Program-made: the position numbers and the translations under genes
Assembly: GCF_900411375.1 (NCBI RefSeq)
Contig: NZ_LS422984.1
Location: 26,510 to 90,509 of the forward strand
DNA: 64,000 bases
From: Lentilactobacillus raoultii
GTDB lineage: Bacteria > Bacillota > Bacilli > Lactobacillales > Lactobacillaceae
Direction of reading: 5' to 3'
Part shown: piece after piece, positions 55,803 through 64,000 of the stretch
Numbering within the stretch: position 1 is the stretch's first letter
Layout of the letters: each line of letters opens with the position of its first letter
Notes under the pieces: model-generated
Told to the model about the DNA's origin: nothing
What the model saw: the letters and a program-made list of their open reading frames with translations, nothing else
Database searches by the model: none

Positions 55803-55831
55803 AGGTTAATGCCAAATAGTTAAATGGTCAA
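55803..55831 (-). promoter_or_regulatory. Promoter of phosphoketolase gene
   Basis: TTGACC (55831-55826), 17-base spacer, TAACCT (55808-55803) on the minus strand. The leader is about 45 bases. Confidence 0.6.
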
Positions 55832-55852
55832 TTATTTTACAGATTTTTTACC

Positions 55853-55889
55853 AAAAAAACTTCGAAGATGGATTAATCTTCGAAGTTTC
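55853..55889 (-). terminator. Terminator upstream of phosphoketolase
   Basis: AAACTTCGAAGAT / ATCTTCGAAGTTT, a perfect 13-bp stem followed by TTTTTT on the minus strand. It ends whatever is transcribed from the 43-codon ORF region and isolates phosphoketolase. Confidence 0.85.
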
Positions 55890-55997
55890 TACAAATAAAG
55901 GAAAACAAACAGGATTATTAACTGTATTCTAGCTGTGAACGCCAATAAACAACCACAATACGATCAATAATAAAGGAGGACAACTTAGAGAAGAGAG

Positions 55998-56129
55998 CTA
56001 CTCACCCAGATACATATACAACATTGCCAAAAAGCAATAAGCTTTAACGGTGCCATACTTCTCAGTATTGTGTTTTTCGTTAATCAGCTGCTTGTAGAGG
56101 TCTAAGTTTTGGCTGGATTGATCTTGCAT
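55998..56129 (-). CDS. Small protein of 43 residues, function unknown
   Basis: A short frame with a good ribosome binding site (GGAGAAGGTGAGCAG before the ATG at 56129). The product is mostly helical: polar start (MQDQSSQNLDLYKQL) and hydrophobic, aromatic end (AYCFLAMLYMYLGE). It has its own strong terminator 110 bases on. No family is recognised. A longer frame to 56246 lacks a start signal. Confidence 0.45.
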   Translation of the reverse strand: MQDQSSQNLDLYKQLINEKHNTEKYGTVKAYCFLAMLYMYLGE

Positions 56130-56353
56130 CTGCTCACCTTCTCCAAAAACTATTGTACAACAAATTAAGGCAATACAAAAGTAAAAATTTAGGTATATCA
56201 AACAATTAATGCAAAATGTGTCATAATTTAATTTTATAAGTGACAAATAATCTAATTTTCCCTTATATTACTTGCCTAATCTATGAAACATCGGTAATAT
56301 TAATGTGATTATGATTGAAAGAGTTTCAGTATTCAAGGGGGATGAAAATTAGA

Positions 56354-57610
56354 ATGGGAAATCAGATTAGTAAGGGAAAGCTGATTGCAGCACTCGCCGA
56401 TCAGAATTTGATTACAGCAACCAGTGCTGGAAATTATCTAACAAATGCGTTGCAGTCAACTTTGTCAAAAAAGCAGATGACAGCGCTTCGAACTGTTGAA
56501 CTACTGGATGCTCGAGGTCAGTCAATTGATTTAGCAACTTTGCGTCAGATGACATTGATCTTTAAAAACGATGACCGCTTGGAGGTGTCCCCAGCAGCCA
56601 TTGCGGCGGTGATTTTCAAACCCTCGTCAGTTGCGAATGGTAAGCTAAGTGGTTTTGGGATTGTGCTTAAGCGTGATTTTCAGCAAGCACGTTTAGGTGA
56701 CAGTTCTGAGACTATTTTTAGGCGACTTAGCAGCCACCAAGATTTAAAACAGATCCAATTAACTACAAATAATGGTGACTTAATCACTCATGAGATTGAG
56801 TGGTCACCAATGTCTGATCCAACAGACGCCGATGTTAATCAACAGGTTGCTCAAATTGATCGTGCGGTGATTGTTTATGGTTTGACACAGTCTCGCTATT
56901 CAATGATAGAAGCAGTTAAAGCTGCCCTGATTCCGGCCAATTTAAATCAAATCGTAACAGAATTTCGTTCAGAAAATCCCGACCGATCGGCAGCAGAAGT
57001 TAACCAAGTCATGACTGCTCAATTACACGAAATGTTAAAGGCTGCTGATGACCATCGCCAGTCTTCGCAGAAGGACGAATTGTTGGTGGATCGAGTAGAC
57101 CTCAACAAGGAAGACAAGGATTCCTTGAATAGTTGGGATCCAGTGTTGTATGAGTTAAAATCTGGTGAAAAATATGCCGGGATTAACTTGGAATCATATG
57201 AATCGTTAATGGCGATGAATGTCCGTATTCCAAAGGGGAACTTCTGGCAGGGTTTTACTTGGTTGCTTTGGGAAATTTCATTTTATGGTATTGACACAAA
57301 ACAGCGGCAACAAGCAATCGATCAAGCCAAGCGAAACCTCCAACAACGATTTGATGAAATTGCTGAATTTGAAAAAGCAACTCAGCAAATGAAACGGTTT
57401 ATTGACTGGTATGTTAAAAAGCATATTCAAGATCAAGATCTGCCGAATTTTGTTGAAAAATATTGGCCGTTGACCCAGGGGCGTCAGGAAAAATTGTTCG
57501 ATGATGACGAGCCCGTCTTTGTTATGGAGCAGGATCCACAACTTTTAAATGAGTTTATGGCAAATTACGGGGCGGCGTATTACCAGTTGAATCAGCGGCA
57601 TGGGCAGTGA
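56354..57610 (+). CDS. Hypothetical protein, 418 residues
   Basis: An unrecognised soluble protein. No signal peptide, no long hydrophobic helix. The N-terminal 170 residues look mixed alpha/beta; a helical region follows (about 180-270, IEAVKAALIPANLNQIV) and the C-terminal third is rich in charged helices with aromatic clusters (FWQGFTWLLWEISFYGIDT, KRFIDWYVKKHI). The ATG at 56354 is 12 bases past AAGGGGG; the earlier ATG at 56342 abuts it. It is followed 43 bases later by a tyrosine phosphatase gene on the same strand, so they may form an operon. Confidence 0.75.
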   Translation: MGNQISKGKLIAALADQNLITATSAGNYLTNALQSTLSKKQMTALRTVELLDARGQSIDLATLRQMTLIFKNDDRLEVSPAAIAAVIFKPSSVANGKLSGFGIVLKRDFQQARLGDSSETIFRRLSSHQDLKQIQLTTNNGDLITHEIEWSPMSDPTDADVNQQVAQIDRAVIVYGLTQSRYSMIEAVKAALIPANLNQIVTEFRSENPDRSAAEVNQVMTAQLHEMLKAADDHRQSSQKDELLVDRVDLNKEDKDSLNSWDPVLYELKSGEKYAGINLESYESLMAMNVRIPKGNFWQGFTWLLWEISFYGIDTKQRQQAIDQAKRNLQQRFDEIAEFEKATQQMKRFIDWYVKKHIQDQDLPNFVEKYWPLTQGRQEKLFDDDEPVFVMEQDPQLLNEFMANYGAAYYQLNQRHGQ

Positions 57611-57653
57611 ATTGGTTGCTGATTATTAAAAATTTTAAGTTAGGTGAAAAGCA

Positions 57654-58403
57654 ATGGAAGAATTAACAAACTTTAGGCCATTAGCCGGTTATTCGACACT
57701 CGATGGTGGCCGTTTTAAAGCGGGGCTTTTATATCGTGGTGGGCAAATTGCTGATCTGACGCCGACACAACTTGCTTTTTTACGTGATCGGCTGAAAATT
57801 TCAAAGGTGATTGATTTCAGAAGTCTTGCGGAACGCACTCAATATCCTGATAGTACCTGGAGCGGCTTAGATTATGAACCAATTGATGTCTTGGTTGATG
57901 CAAAGAAAAGTGGTGTCAGCATTGAAGGGATGGTTTATCATGCGGGTGACATTGGTGACGTCATGTTAGCCACTTATGAACAGTTGGCGATTAGCTCATC
58001 AGCGCAGCAGGGTTATCAACAATTCTTGGAAGAACTGGTTGACACGCCTCAGCCAACTTTTTTTCACTGCTTTGCTGGTAAGGATCGGACTGGTGTTGCC
58101 TCAGCCCTCATTTTAAAAATAGCTGGGGTCAGTGATCAAGAAATTTTCGACGATTATTTAAAGACAAATCAATCACGAAAAAAGGCAAATGAAAAAATTT
58201 TAGCACAATTGTCTGACCAGTTAACTGAGGCCCAGCAAAAAGCCCTTGGCCAAGCATTGGTTGTTGACCAACGTTATCTGCAACGCTTTTTCGTAACGGT
58301 TAATCAACATTATGGCAACTTTGAAACCTATTTGACTGACGGACTAAAATTAAGCCCAAACTTTGTAACGCTGTTTCGTCATCAATACGTTGACCGGGTT
58401 TGA
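57654..58403 (+). CDS. Tyrosine-protein phosphatase (Y_phosphatase3 family)
   Basis: A 249-residue cysteine-based phosphatase. The active-site loop is HCFAGKDRTG (Cys139, Arg145), the CX5R motif of the bacterial tyrosine/lipid phosphatase group with FRPLAGYSTLDGGRFKAGLLYRGGQIA at the N-terminus. Relatives in Listeria (LipA) hydrolyse phosphotyrosine and phosphoinositides; the substrate here is open. AGGTG is upstream of the ATG. It follows the unrecognised 418-residue gene. Confidence 0.88.
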   Translation: MEELTNFRPLAGYSTLDGGRFKAGLLYRGGQIADLTPTQLAFLRDRLKISKVIDFRSLAERTQYPDSTWSGLDYEPIDVLVDAKKSGVSIEGMVYHAGDIGDVMLATYEQLAISSSAQQGYQQFLEELVDTPQPTFFHCFAGKDRTGVASALILKIAGVSDQEIFDDYLKTNQSRKKANEKILAQLSDQLTEAQQKALGQALVVDQRYLQRFFVTVNQHYGNFETYLTDGLKLSPNFVTLFRHQYVDRV

Positions 58404-58499
58404 AAGGGACGCCTCCCTCGATTGTGAGCTTAAATCATTGCTTGCCAATGGTACCGGCACTAAAATACAAGTACACAATTGAAGAGGGGGATTTTTGTA

Positions 58500-58898
58500 A
58501 TGGCAAAACTAAATCAGGCAATGAAAGACATGATCTTGGGAGAATTATCCTATATTTCAACGGTTGACTCAGAAGGTAATCCGGATGTTGGCCCTAAAAT
58601 CTCAATGCGGGTACTGGATGATGAGCATTTGATTTACAATGAGATGACGGGTGGTCAAACCCAAGCAAATATTAATGATAATGGTAAAGCAATTGTAGCT
58701 GTGGCCAACGCGAAGGCGTTAAAGGGATTTCGCTTTGGCGGAACGGCCAAGTTGTATACCGATGGGCCCTACTATGATCAAGCCAAAGAATGGGCTGAAG
58801 GCAAATTTCCAGTGCCAAAGGGTGCCGGTGTGATTACGATTGAAAAGATCTGGACGCTGGATCCAGGACCAAAGGCTGGTAAATTGTTTGAAGGTTAA
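58500..58898 (+). CDS. Pyridoxamine 5'-phosphate oxidase-like FMN-binding protein
   Basis: A 132-residue split-barrel flavin-binding protein: MAKLNQAMKDMILGELSYISTVDSEGNPDVGPK, GGQTQANINDNGKAIVAVA. This small PNPOx-like family in lactic acid bacteria binds FMN; its reaction is unknown and it is not a true PdxH. The ATG at 58500 follows GAGGGGG by nine bases; the frame from 58479 is rejected. Confidence 0.82.
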   Translation: MAKLNQAMKDMILGELSYISTVDSEGNPDVGPKISMRVLDDEHLIYNEMTGGQTQANINDNGKAIVAVANAKALKGFRFGGTAKLYTDGPYYDQAKEWAEGKFPVPKGAGVITIEKIWTLDPGPKAGKLFEG

Positions 58899-58936
58899 AA
58901 GAACTCATTAGATAACTTAGAAACAACTCAAACATC

Positions 58937-58993
58937 AACTCACTATTAATTTTTTGATCTGGAATCAGGTTGAATGATTGGTAGTGAGTTTTT
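58937..58993 (+). terminator. Terminator after the flavin-binding gene
   Basis: AACTCACTA / TAGTGAGTT hairpin with a 36-base loop and a short T run. The loop is long, so strength is uncertain. Confidence 0.55.
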
Positions 58994-59089
58994 GGATTAG
59001 GATTTATCTCGATTTAAAGGCCAAATGGCTGCCTAAAAGTCAATTTAAGTGGTTACAAAAAATAAGTGCATTTGTTTGTTTTTCCTAAA

Positions 59090-59103
59090 TGATATCGCTA
59101 TCA
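59090..59103 (+). promoter_or_regulatory. cre site (CcpA binding) upstream of pyruvate oxidase 2
   Basis: TGATATCGCTATCA matches the catabolite-responsive-element consensus TGWNANCGNTNWCA at every fixed position and lies 43 bases before the start codon. It should give carbon catabolite repression of this gene, as known for pox genes in Lactobacillus plantarum. Confidence 0.7.
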
Positions 59104-59145
59104 TGTGGTTATGGAAATGATTCGACAATTTGGGAGGTCTTAACA

Positions 59146-60903
59146 ATGGCAGAAGCAATTAATTCAGGAGTTGCAGCATTACGAACACTTGAAAGCTGGC
59201 ACGTTGATCATATTTACGGCATTCCGGGTGGAACAGTAAATAATTTAATGTATGCGCTGGATGCTGAAAAAGATCGGATCCAGTATATTCATGTTCGTCA
59301 TGAAGAGGTTGGCGCTTTAGCCGCTGTTGCCGATAGTAAATTAACCGGCCACATTGGCGTGGCATTCGGCTCTGCCGGACCTGGTGCCACTCACCTATAC
59401 CAAGGGGCTTATGATGCGATGGCTGATAAAGTCCCGGTTCTATTTATCGTTGGTCAAAATCCTCAAGCATTAATGAATCAAGACTTCTTCCAAGAGTTTG
59501 ATGAAAATCCGTGGTTTAAAGATGCCGGGGTTTATGCACGAACAGTCATGACGGCTGAAAGTCTGCCGCATATTCTCGATGAAGCGATTCGTCGAGCGTT
59601 TGCCCAACACGGACCGGCATTTGTGACGATCCCGAATGATCTGTCCAACAAACCAATTCCGGCTGATGGGTATTACAGCTCAGCAGCTAACTTTGCCAAA
59701 CCTGTATTGGGCCCGGGATCTGATGACCAGATCAAACAGGCATTGGCATTGATTTCCAAAGCTAAGAAGCCGTTAATTTACGTTGGTCAAGGCACTTATG
59801 GTGCTGCGGATGAAGTCATGCAGTTTGCTAAGAAATTTCAAATGCCGGTGATTACAACAGCCTTAGGTAAGGAAATTATCCCTTATGATTTTGAAGCGTT
59901 ACTAGGTTCAGCTGCGCGAGTGGCTTCCAAGCCGGCTAATGAGGCACTACAAGAAACTGATTTGATGTTGTTTGTTGGGTCCAATTATCCATTTGCTGAA
60001 GCAATGTTTAAACCGGATGTGCCGTTTATTCAAATCGATAGTAATCCACAGGTTCTCGGCAAACGTCACAAGACTGAAGTCGCTATTTTGGCAGATGCTA
60101 AGAAGTCCCTACAGCGCTTCATTGAATTGGGTGAAGACGCAAAGCCGTCCGATTGGTACGCCGCAAACGTGGATAACGTAGCTAATTGGCATCAATACAA
60201 TGATGACATGATGAATAAAACCGATGGGAAATTGCGATTTGAGCCGGCATTTAAAGAAATCAATCGAATTGCCGAAGATGATGCGATCTTCTCCGTTGAT
60301 GTTGGGGATGTCACTCAAAATGCTGTCCGGTTGCTAAAAGTTAATGGCAAGCAGCCATGGATCACATCGGGGTTATTTGCCACAATGGGTGTCGGTCTTC
60401 CCGGTGCCATTGCCGCTAAATTGAGTTATCCAACTCGTCAGGTCTTTAATCTGGCGGGCGATGGTGCGTTAGCCATGGTCATGCAGGATCTAAGCACCCA
60501 GGTTGGCTATCACTTACCGATTATTAACGTGGTCTTTTCAAACGATGCACTTGGATTCATTGAAGACGAGCAGGAAGACGATGGCCACGAGTGGTTCGGT
60601 ATTAGTTTGCCACAGACGGATTTTGCCAAGGTCGCCGAAGCCCAGGGAATGACTGGAATTACGGTTACCAAGGTTGACCAGATGAAACCTGCCTTCGACC
60701 GGGCACTGGAGTTGACTAAAGCCGGCAAACCGGTCCTAATTGACGTTAAGATTACTAATGAGCGACCAATTCCGGTTGAGAAATTAACCCTGGATCCGGA
60801 TAAATATGATGAAAAGACAATTAGTGATTTCAAGAAACGTTATTATGCCGACAAGCTGGTTCCTTTAAGTGAGTTCTTAAAGAAACATCACGTTGAAGCG
60901 TAA
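59146..60903 (+). CDS. pox: Pyruvate oxidase 2 (acetyl-phosphate forming)
   Basis: A 585-residue paralogue of the pyruvate oxidase at 45.7 kb. TPP-PYR domain with IRHEEVG-type IHVRHEEVGALAAVAD, FAD domain in the middle, and TPP-PP domain with GDGALAMVMQDL...NDALGFI. It makes acetyl phosphate and hydrogen peroxide from pyruvate in air. The segment after the metal motif differs from copy 1 (NDALGF versus NKAYGF) and an acidic insert EDEQEDDGHEW follows, so kinetics or cofactor binding may differ. The ATG at 59146 has GGGAGG upstream; a cre site lies in the promoter region. Confidence 0.87.
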   Translation: MAEAINSGVAALRTLESWHVDHIYGIPGGTVNNLMYALDAEKDRIQYIHVRHEEVGALAAVADSKLTGHIGVAFGSAGPGATHLYQGAYDAMADKVPVLFIVGQNPQALMNQDFFQEFDENPWFKDAGVYARTVMTAESLPHILDEAIRRAFAQHGPAFVTIPNDLSNKPIPADGYYSSAANFAKPVLGPGSDDQIKQALALISKAKKPLIYVGQGTYGAADEVMQFAKKFQMPVITTALGKEIIPYDFEALLGSAARVASKPANEALQETDLMLFVGSNYPFAEAMFKPDVPFIQIDSNPQVLGKRHKTEVAILADAKKSLQRFIELGEDAKPSDWYAANVDNVANWHQYNDDMMNKTDGKLRFEPAFKEINRIAEDDAIFSVDVGDVTQNAVRLLKVNGKQPWITSGLFATMGVGLPGAIAAKLSYPTRQVFNLAGDGALAMVMQDLSTQVGYHLPIINVVFSNDALGFIEDEQEDDGHEWFGISLPQTDFAKVAEAQGMTGITVTKVDQMKPAFDRALELTKAGKPVLIDVKITNERPIPVEKLTLDPDKYDEKTISDFKKRYYADKLVPLSEFLKKHHVEA

Positions 60904-60936
60904 TGTCACTGTGAGTTGGCTAATCTAAACGAGATT

Positions 60937-60995
60937 AAAAAAGCTTCCGAATACGATGTTGAATAGAGTCAACGTTGATTCGGAAGCTTTTTTTG
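60937..60995 (+). terminator. Terminator of pyruvate oxidase 2
   Basis: AAAAAAGCTTCCGAAT / ATTCGGAAGCTTTTTTT, a strong hairpin followed by a T run. Confidence 0.88.
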
Positions 60996-61153
60996 ATATG
61001 ATTTTTGCTTAGATAGGATCGGATTTCTGGGATGCGAGTGATTACATGAAAATGATAGGACAAACGACCAATTTACCGATTCATTTGGTGCGCCACATTG
61101 GATAAGATGGTTAGCGTGGCAAAATTTAGGAATAAACGGCCGCGCCATTCAAG

Positions 61154-61648
61154 TTATTGCGAGCTGTTGCCAAGTGAGCGATTTAGCTGTTTTAATTCAG
61201 ACAATAATTGAAGCAACTGCGCATGGTAAACATCGTTTCGCAGTTCCTGATTCTGCTGACTAAACCAAAACTGTTTAGCTGGATAAACGTATTTTTCAGG
61301 AACTTGATATTTATTGGCAATTTCCTGAAAAGTGGTTGGATTAACGGCGGCTTGCTGCAATCGATAGAGCGGTTCGTCCTGAATGATTTGAACGACTTGG
61401 GGACGGACTTCTTGAGGCAACTTTGGTTCAACAACTTTGACCACGGTATTTTTGATTGGTTTATCTAAAATTGTATTGGTTTGACGTTGGGCGTCCCCTA
61501 ATTCATGAATTTGTTGGCCAATATATAGGAAGCCTCCCAAAATGACCACTAAGACGATCAAAAAAATAATCAGTTTGGTGTGTCTGGTATTCTTAGTTTG
61601 CTGTGTTGACCGTTTTTGTTGCATTCGCGATGGTGTTTGATCCTGCAT
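61154..61648 (-). CDS. Membrane-anchored protein, function unknown
   Basis: A 164-residue protein: polar N-terminus (Gln/Arg/Thr-rich, about 25 residues), one membrane helix (about 26-47), and an external helical domain ending QLLSELKQLNRSLGNSSQ. No catalytic motif. The pattern in TTFQEIANKYQVPEKYVYPAKQFW suggests a short helix-turn fold. AAGGGGATG precedes the ATG. It lies 146 bases downstream of the antiporter gene in the same direction. Confidence 0.75.
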   Translation of the reverse strand: MQDQTPSRMQQKRSTQQTKNTRHTKLIIFLIVLVVILGGFLYIGQQIHELGDAQRQTNTILDKPIKNTVVKVVEPKLPQEVRPQVVQIIQDEPLYRLQQAAVNPTTFQEIANKYQVPEKYVYPAKQFWFSQQNQELRNDVYHAQLLQLLSELKQLNRSLGNSSQ

Positions 61649-61794
61649 AAAAACGCATCCCCTTAATATCGCTATTTGCTCAAGTATAACATTGATTTAA
61701 AGCCGGCTTAACAAAAGCTATTTGTCGGATAGTTAAAGAAGCCTTGAAAAACAATCACCAAATGATACTTTTCGAGACTTTTAACCAGCTGAAT

Positions 61795-63786
61795 TTAACG
61801 ACTGAAGATTTCAGTGTTCTGAAGATAAGTCATTTCATCAATTGAAATACGTTGTTGTAGTTTTTCAGCCAATGATGAATCAATTTTTTCTGAGCCTAAA
61901 GCTTCCTGAATTAATTCATATTCGCTGTGAAAGGCGCGTAGAAACATTTGGTAAACGATGTCTCCGTTCACATCTTTGCCATGGATCCGGCGATGACGGG
62001 TGCGGTAGAAGCGCTTGACCATATTAGCTTCAACACCGCTTTTGACGTCTTTGGTTCTAAGAAACTCCATCACAGCATCAAAGCCAACCTGTTCAATTGG
62101 TAAAATATCTTCGTTGTGCTTTTCAAATTGTTCGCGCCAATAAACTTCTTCCAAAATAATTGGGGCTGTCAAAAAGGCATCCTGTGCCCGACTCATATTT
62201 TTATACATACTACCAATATGAAGGCTGAACCGAACCCTTAAAAGCACGTTTTTCCAGATCTTTTCATCGGCAGAAAAGTTATTTAATTGCAAAAACTTAC
62301 CATAATAATATTGCTCATCTTTAGTAATTTTACCTTCGTCATATAACTTTTGAATTGCCTGTAGTTCAACTTGATGACTTTCACTCATAAGCTGCCGACG
62401 AAGCTTCAGGCTGGGCGTCCCATCTAAGACCAACTGTTGCTGTAAAGAATCAATCACTACCTGAGCTTCTTCGGGGTGTTCTTTTTCTTTTGCTAAATCA
62501 CTGATGGCTGCTTGGATCATTCGGCGAACCCACCGATATCGAGGCTGAGTTGGATTTTGACTTGGTAGTAGCAGGGGAACGAAGATGGTGGGCATAATTA
62601 AACTAATTAAAATCACAACGGCGGCCAGAAAAATTAAGGGTCCTCTGAATTCAAACGGTTGGCCGTGAATTACGTTAGGCATGGAAAACGCCAGTGAAAG
62701 GGTGATCGTTCCATTGGCACCGCTTAAGGCCATCACCAGACTGTCGCGCCATTCATGGTGGGTCTTGACACGACGTTTGAGCATGTAACGAGTCCAAAGC
62801 AACCGAATAGCACCCTTAAAGAGATAAAGCAAAATGCCAATTCCAATTAATTTATAAACACCAAAGTTGGGATTAGGCGATTCCTGCATACCCGTCGTCA
62901 CTTCAGGCAAAGAAAGCCCTAATAGGACAAACACCGTTCCTGACAGGATCCCAGAAACGATTTCCCAAACATTAGTGGTAATGAGTTGCATTCGTGAAGA
63001 GGTTAGACGTAATTTTTCACGTTCGGATCCTTGGGCAAGTCCGGCGGCTACAACAGCTAAAATCCCGGATAAGGCTAACTTTTCCGCTAAGAGGTAAACC
63101 AAAAATGGCGTTAGTAGCTGAATTAAAACCATCACCAAGGGGGTGTCATTGTTATAGCGGATTAAAAAAAGTCGAATACTAACAATTACGACACCTAACA
63201 GACTTCCGAAGAGTAGGCCGCCTAAAAATTCCCAAAGAAAGATGCCGATTGCACTTTCCATCGAAAACGTACCGGAAATAAAGGCAGCCAATGCCATGTC
63301 AAACAACACAATGCCGGCCGCATCGTTAAATAGAGATTCATGCTGGAGAATCCCAGCCTGTTCTTCAGCGATCGGATTTGCCTCAAAAATTGAGTTAACA
63401 GCCGAGGCATCGGTTGGCGTCACAATTGCCAGCAGGGCAAAGGCCAAACTAATCGGTAGGACACTATAAATTAGGTGAAGTCCGGATCCAACCACTAACA
63501 CGCTTACCAGTACCAATCCAACCGCCAACGATAAAATGTTGGTAATTGATCGACCAATCCAAAATCGGGAACTATTTTGGGCTTCATTAAACAGCATTGG
63601 CGCGATGACCGCTAATGCAAAGGTGGATGGGTCAAGGTGAAAATCTTTATAAACTGGTAATCCCGCCAATAAAATACCTAGAAAAATTAAAAAGAAAGGC
63701 AGCGGAATCTTTGTAAAGTATCGCGCTAAAATATTAGCCAAGACGACAGCTGCCAAAATGATAATTAATAATAACACCTGGTCCAT
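61795..63786 (-). CDS. CPA1 family Na+/H+ antiporter (NhaP-like)
   Basis: A 663-residue antiporter with about 12-13 membrane segments (residues 4-400) and a long cytosolic tail (about 405-663) rich in charged helices. Within the membrane part IAPMLFNEAQNSSR, TPTDASAVNSIF and HESLFNDAAGIVLFD carry the CPA1 conserved acidic residues (NDAAG). It exports Na+ (or K+) for protons. The ATG at 63786 is six bases past GGAGGG; a TTG at 63792 would abut it. Confidence 0.9.
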   Translation of the reverse strand: MDQVLLLIIILAAVVLANILARYFTKIPLPFFLIFLGILLAGLPVYKDFHLDPSTFALAVIAPMLFNEAQNSSRFWIGRSITNILSLAVGLVLVSVLVVGSGLHLIYSVLPISLAFALLAIVTPTDASAVNSIFEANPIAEEQAGILQHESLFNDAAGIVLFDMALAAFISGTFSMESAIGIFLWEFLGGLLFGSLLGVVIVSIRLFLIRYNNDTPLVMVLIQLLTPFLVYLLAEKLALSGILAVVAAGLAQGSEREKLRLTSSRMQLITTNVWEIVSGILSGTVFVLLGLSLPEVTTGMQESPNPNFGVYKLIGIGILLYLFKGAIRLLWTRYMLKRRVKTHHEWRDSLVMALSGANGTITLSLAFSMPNVIHGQPFEFRGPLIFLAAVVILISLIMPTIFVPLLLPSQNPTQPRYRWVRRMIQAAISDLAKEKEHPEEAQVVIDSLQQQLVLDGTPSLKLRRQLMSESHQVELQAIQKLYDEGKITKDEQYYYGKFLQLNNFSADEKIWKNVLLRVRFSLHIGSMYKNMSRAQDAFLTAPIILEEVYWREQFEKHNEDILPIEQVGFDAVMEFLRTKDVKSGVEANMVKRFYRTRHRRIHGKDVNGDIVYQMFLRAFHSEYELIQEALGSEKIDSSLAEKLQQRISIDEMTYLQNTEIFSR

Positions 63787-63941
63787 ATTCAACCCTCCTC
63801 GTATTTCGCTTCATTAACGGTTTTAGTTTAGCACTTATAGGTCGAAAAGGGTGTTAGAGTGCATTAAAAGTAAGTAGTTAAGCGAAAAGGAGACGTTGTT
63901 TATTTTTTGTTTAGAATTCTGGACAAACAAAAATGGTGAGC

Positions 63942-63996
63942 CGCTTCGACCTTCTGAACGCATATGCGCCGATCGTTACGAACTCACCTTGGTTTG
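63942..63996. other. Hairpin-forming segment at window end
   Basis: GGTGAG...CTCACC with TTCG/CGAA pairing inside and a central CGCATATGCG palindrome. It is GC-rich against an AT-rich background and begins with GTGAGC, as does the structured segment at 47.6 kb. It may be part of a feature continuing past the window. Not assigned. Confidence 0.3.
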
Positions 63997-64000
63997 GCAC

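Noticed and set aside
60510-60833. 107-codon frame opposite pyruvate oxidase 2
   Set aside because: Antisense shadow with no start signal.

Overview
The window looks like chromosome from a heterofermentative lactobacillus, most like Lentilactobacillus and relatives (genus is an inference). Grounds: a 5S rRNA followed by the dense tRNA array typical of lactobacilli, AT-rich low-GC coding style with AGGAGG-type ribosome binding sites, a phosphoketolase, two pyruvate oxidases, an archaeal-type PEP carboxylase, a C69 dipeptidase, a GlnPQ-type fused transporter and a T-box leader. There is no insertion sequence, prophage, integrase or CRISPR array. It reads as ordinary core/accessory chromosome with one decayed gene.

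Layout. 1-1.36 kb: end of an rRNA operon (5S plus 12 tRNAs) and its terminator. 1.7-4.7 kb: glutamine-type ABC transporter. 5-9.5 kb: class I aminotransferase, secreted matrixin-like metalloprotease, T-box-controlled hydratase operon, sugar O-acetyltransferase. 9.6-14.4 kb: ACT/UPF0210 pair, GNAT, L,D-transpeptidase, small membrane and secreted proteins. 14.5-18.8 kb: MMPL exporter divergent from a TetR regulator with a perfect palindrome between them, then a DUF2316 protein. 18.9-25.4 kb: lipoprotein, aspartate ammonia-lyase, P-type ATPase with GNAT, zinc-ribbon membrane protein. 25.5-30.5 kb: acetyltransferase divergent from a phosphoglycerate-dehydrogenase-like gene, then an alcohol dehydrogenase/aldehyde dehydrogenase pair. 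30.6-35.7 kb: HAD phosphatase, small ORF, GNAT, old-yellow-enzyme-like protein, nadC with a NiaP-like transporter. 35.9-45.6 kb: UvrD-like helicase, dipeptidase, secreted protein, PEP carboxylase, Ohr/OsmC protein, KefB-like antiporter, quinone oxidoreductase. 45.7-53.2 kb: pyruvate oxidase 1, a structured non-coding segment, D-2-hydroxyacid dehydrogenase, DUF4931 protein, baeRF-like protein, a frameshifted FAD-linked oxidase, a monooxygenase. 53.3-64 kb: phosphoketolase, a 43-codon ORF, an unrecognised 418-residue protein, tyrosine phosphatase, flavin-binding protein, pyruvate oxidase 2, membrane-anchored protein, CPA1 antiporter.

How genes work together (inference from families). Phosphoketolase makes acetyl phosphate from xylulose 5-phosphate, and the two pyruvate oxidases make it from pyruvate and oxygen. 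PEP carboxylase and aspartate ammonia-lyase feed oxaloacetate/fumarate metabolism. The alcohol and aldehyde dehydrogenases form an aldehyde-handling pair that could serve lactaldehyde metabolism. Two cation/proton antiporters and a P-type ATPase serve ion homeostasis.

The most noteworthy items are the folded non-coding segment at 47.6-47.9 kb, the T-box leader in front of a hydratase-family gene, the lone nadC/NiaP operon with a tandem operator-like repeat, the TetR palindrome, and the frameshifted oxidase. Coordinates of many CDS use start codons chosen from ribosome binding sites rather than the longest reading frame.
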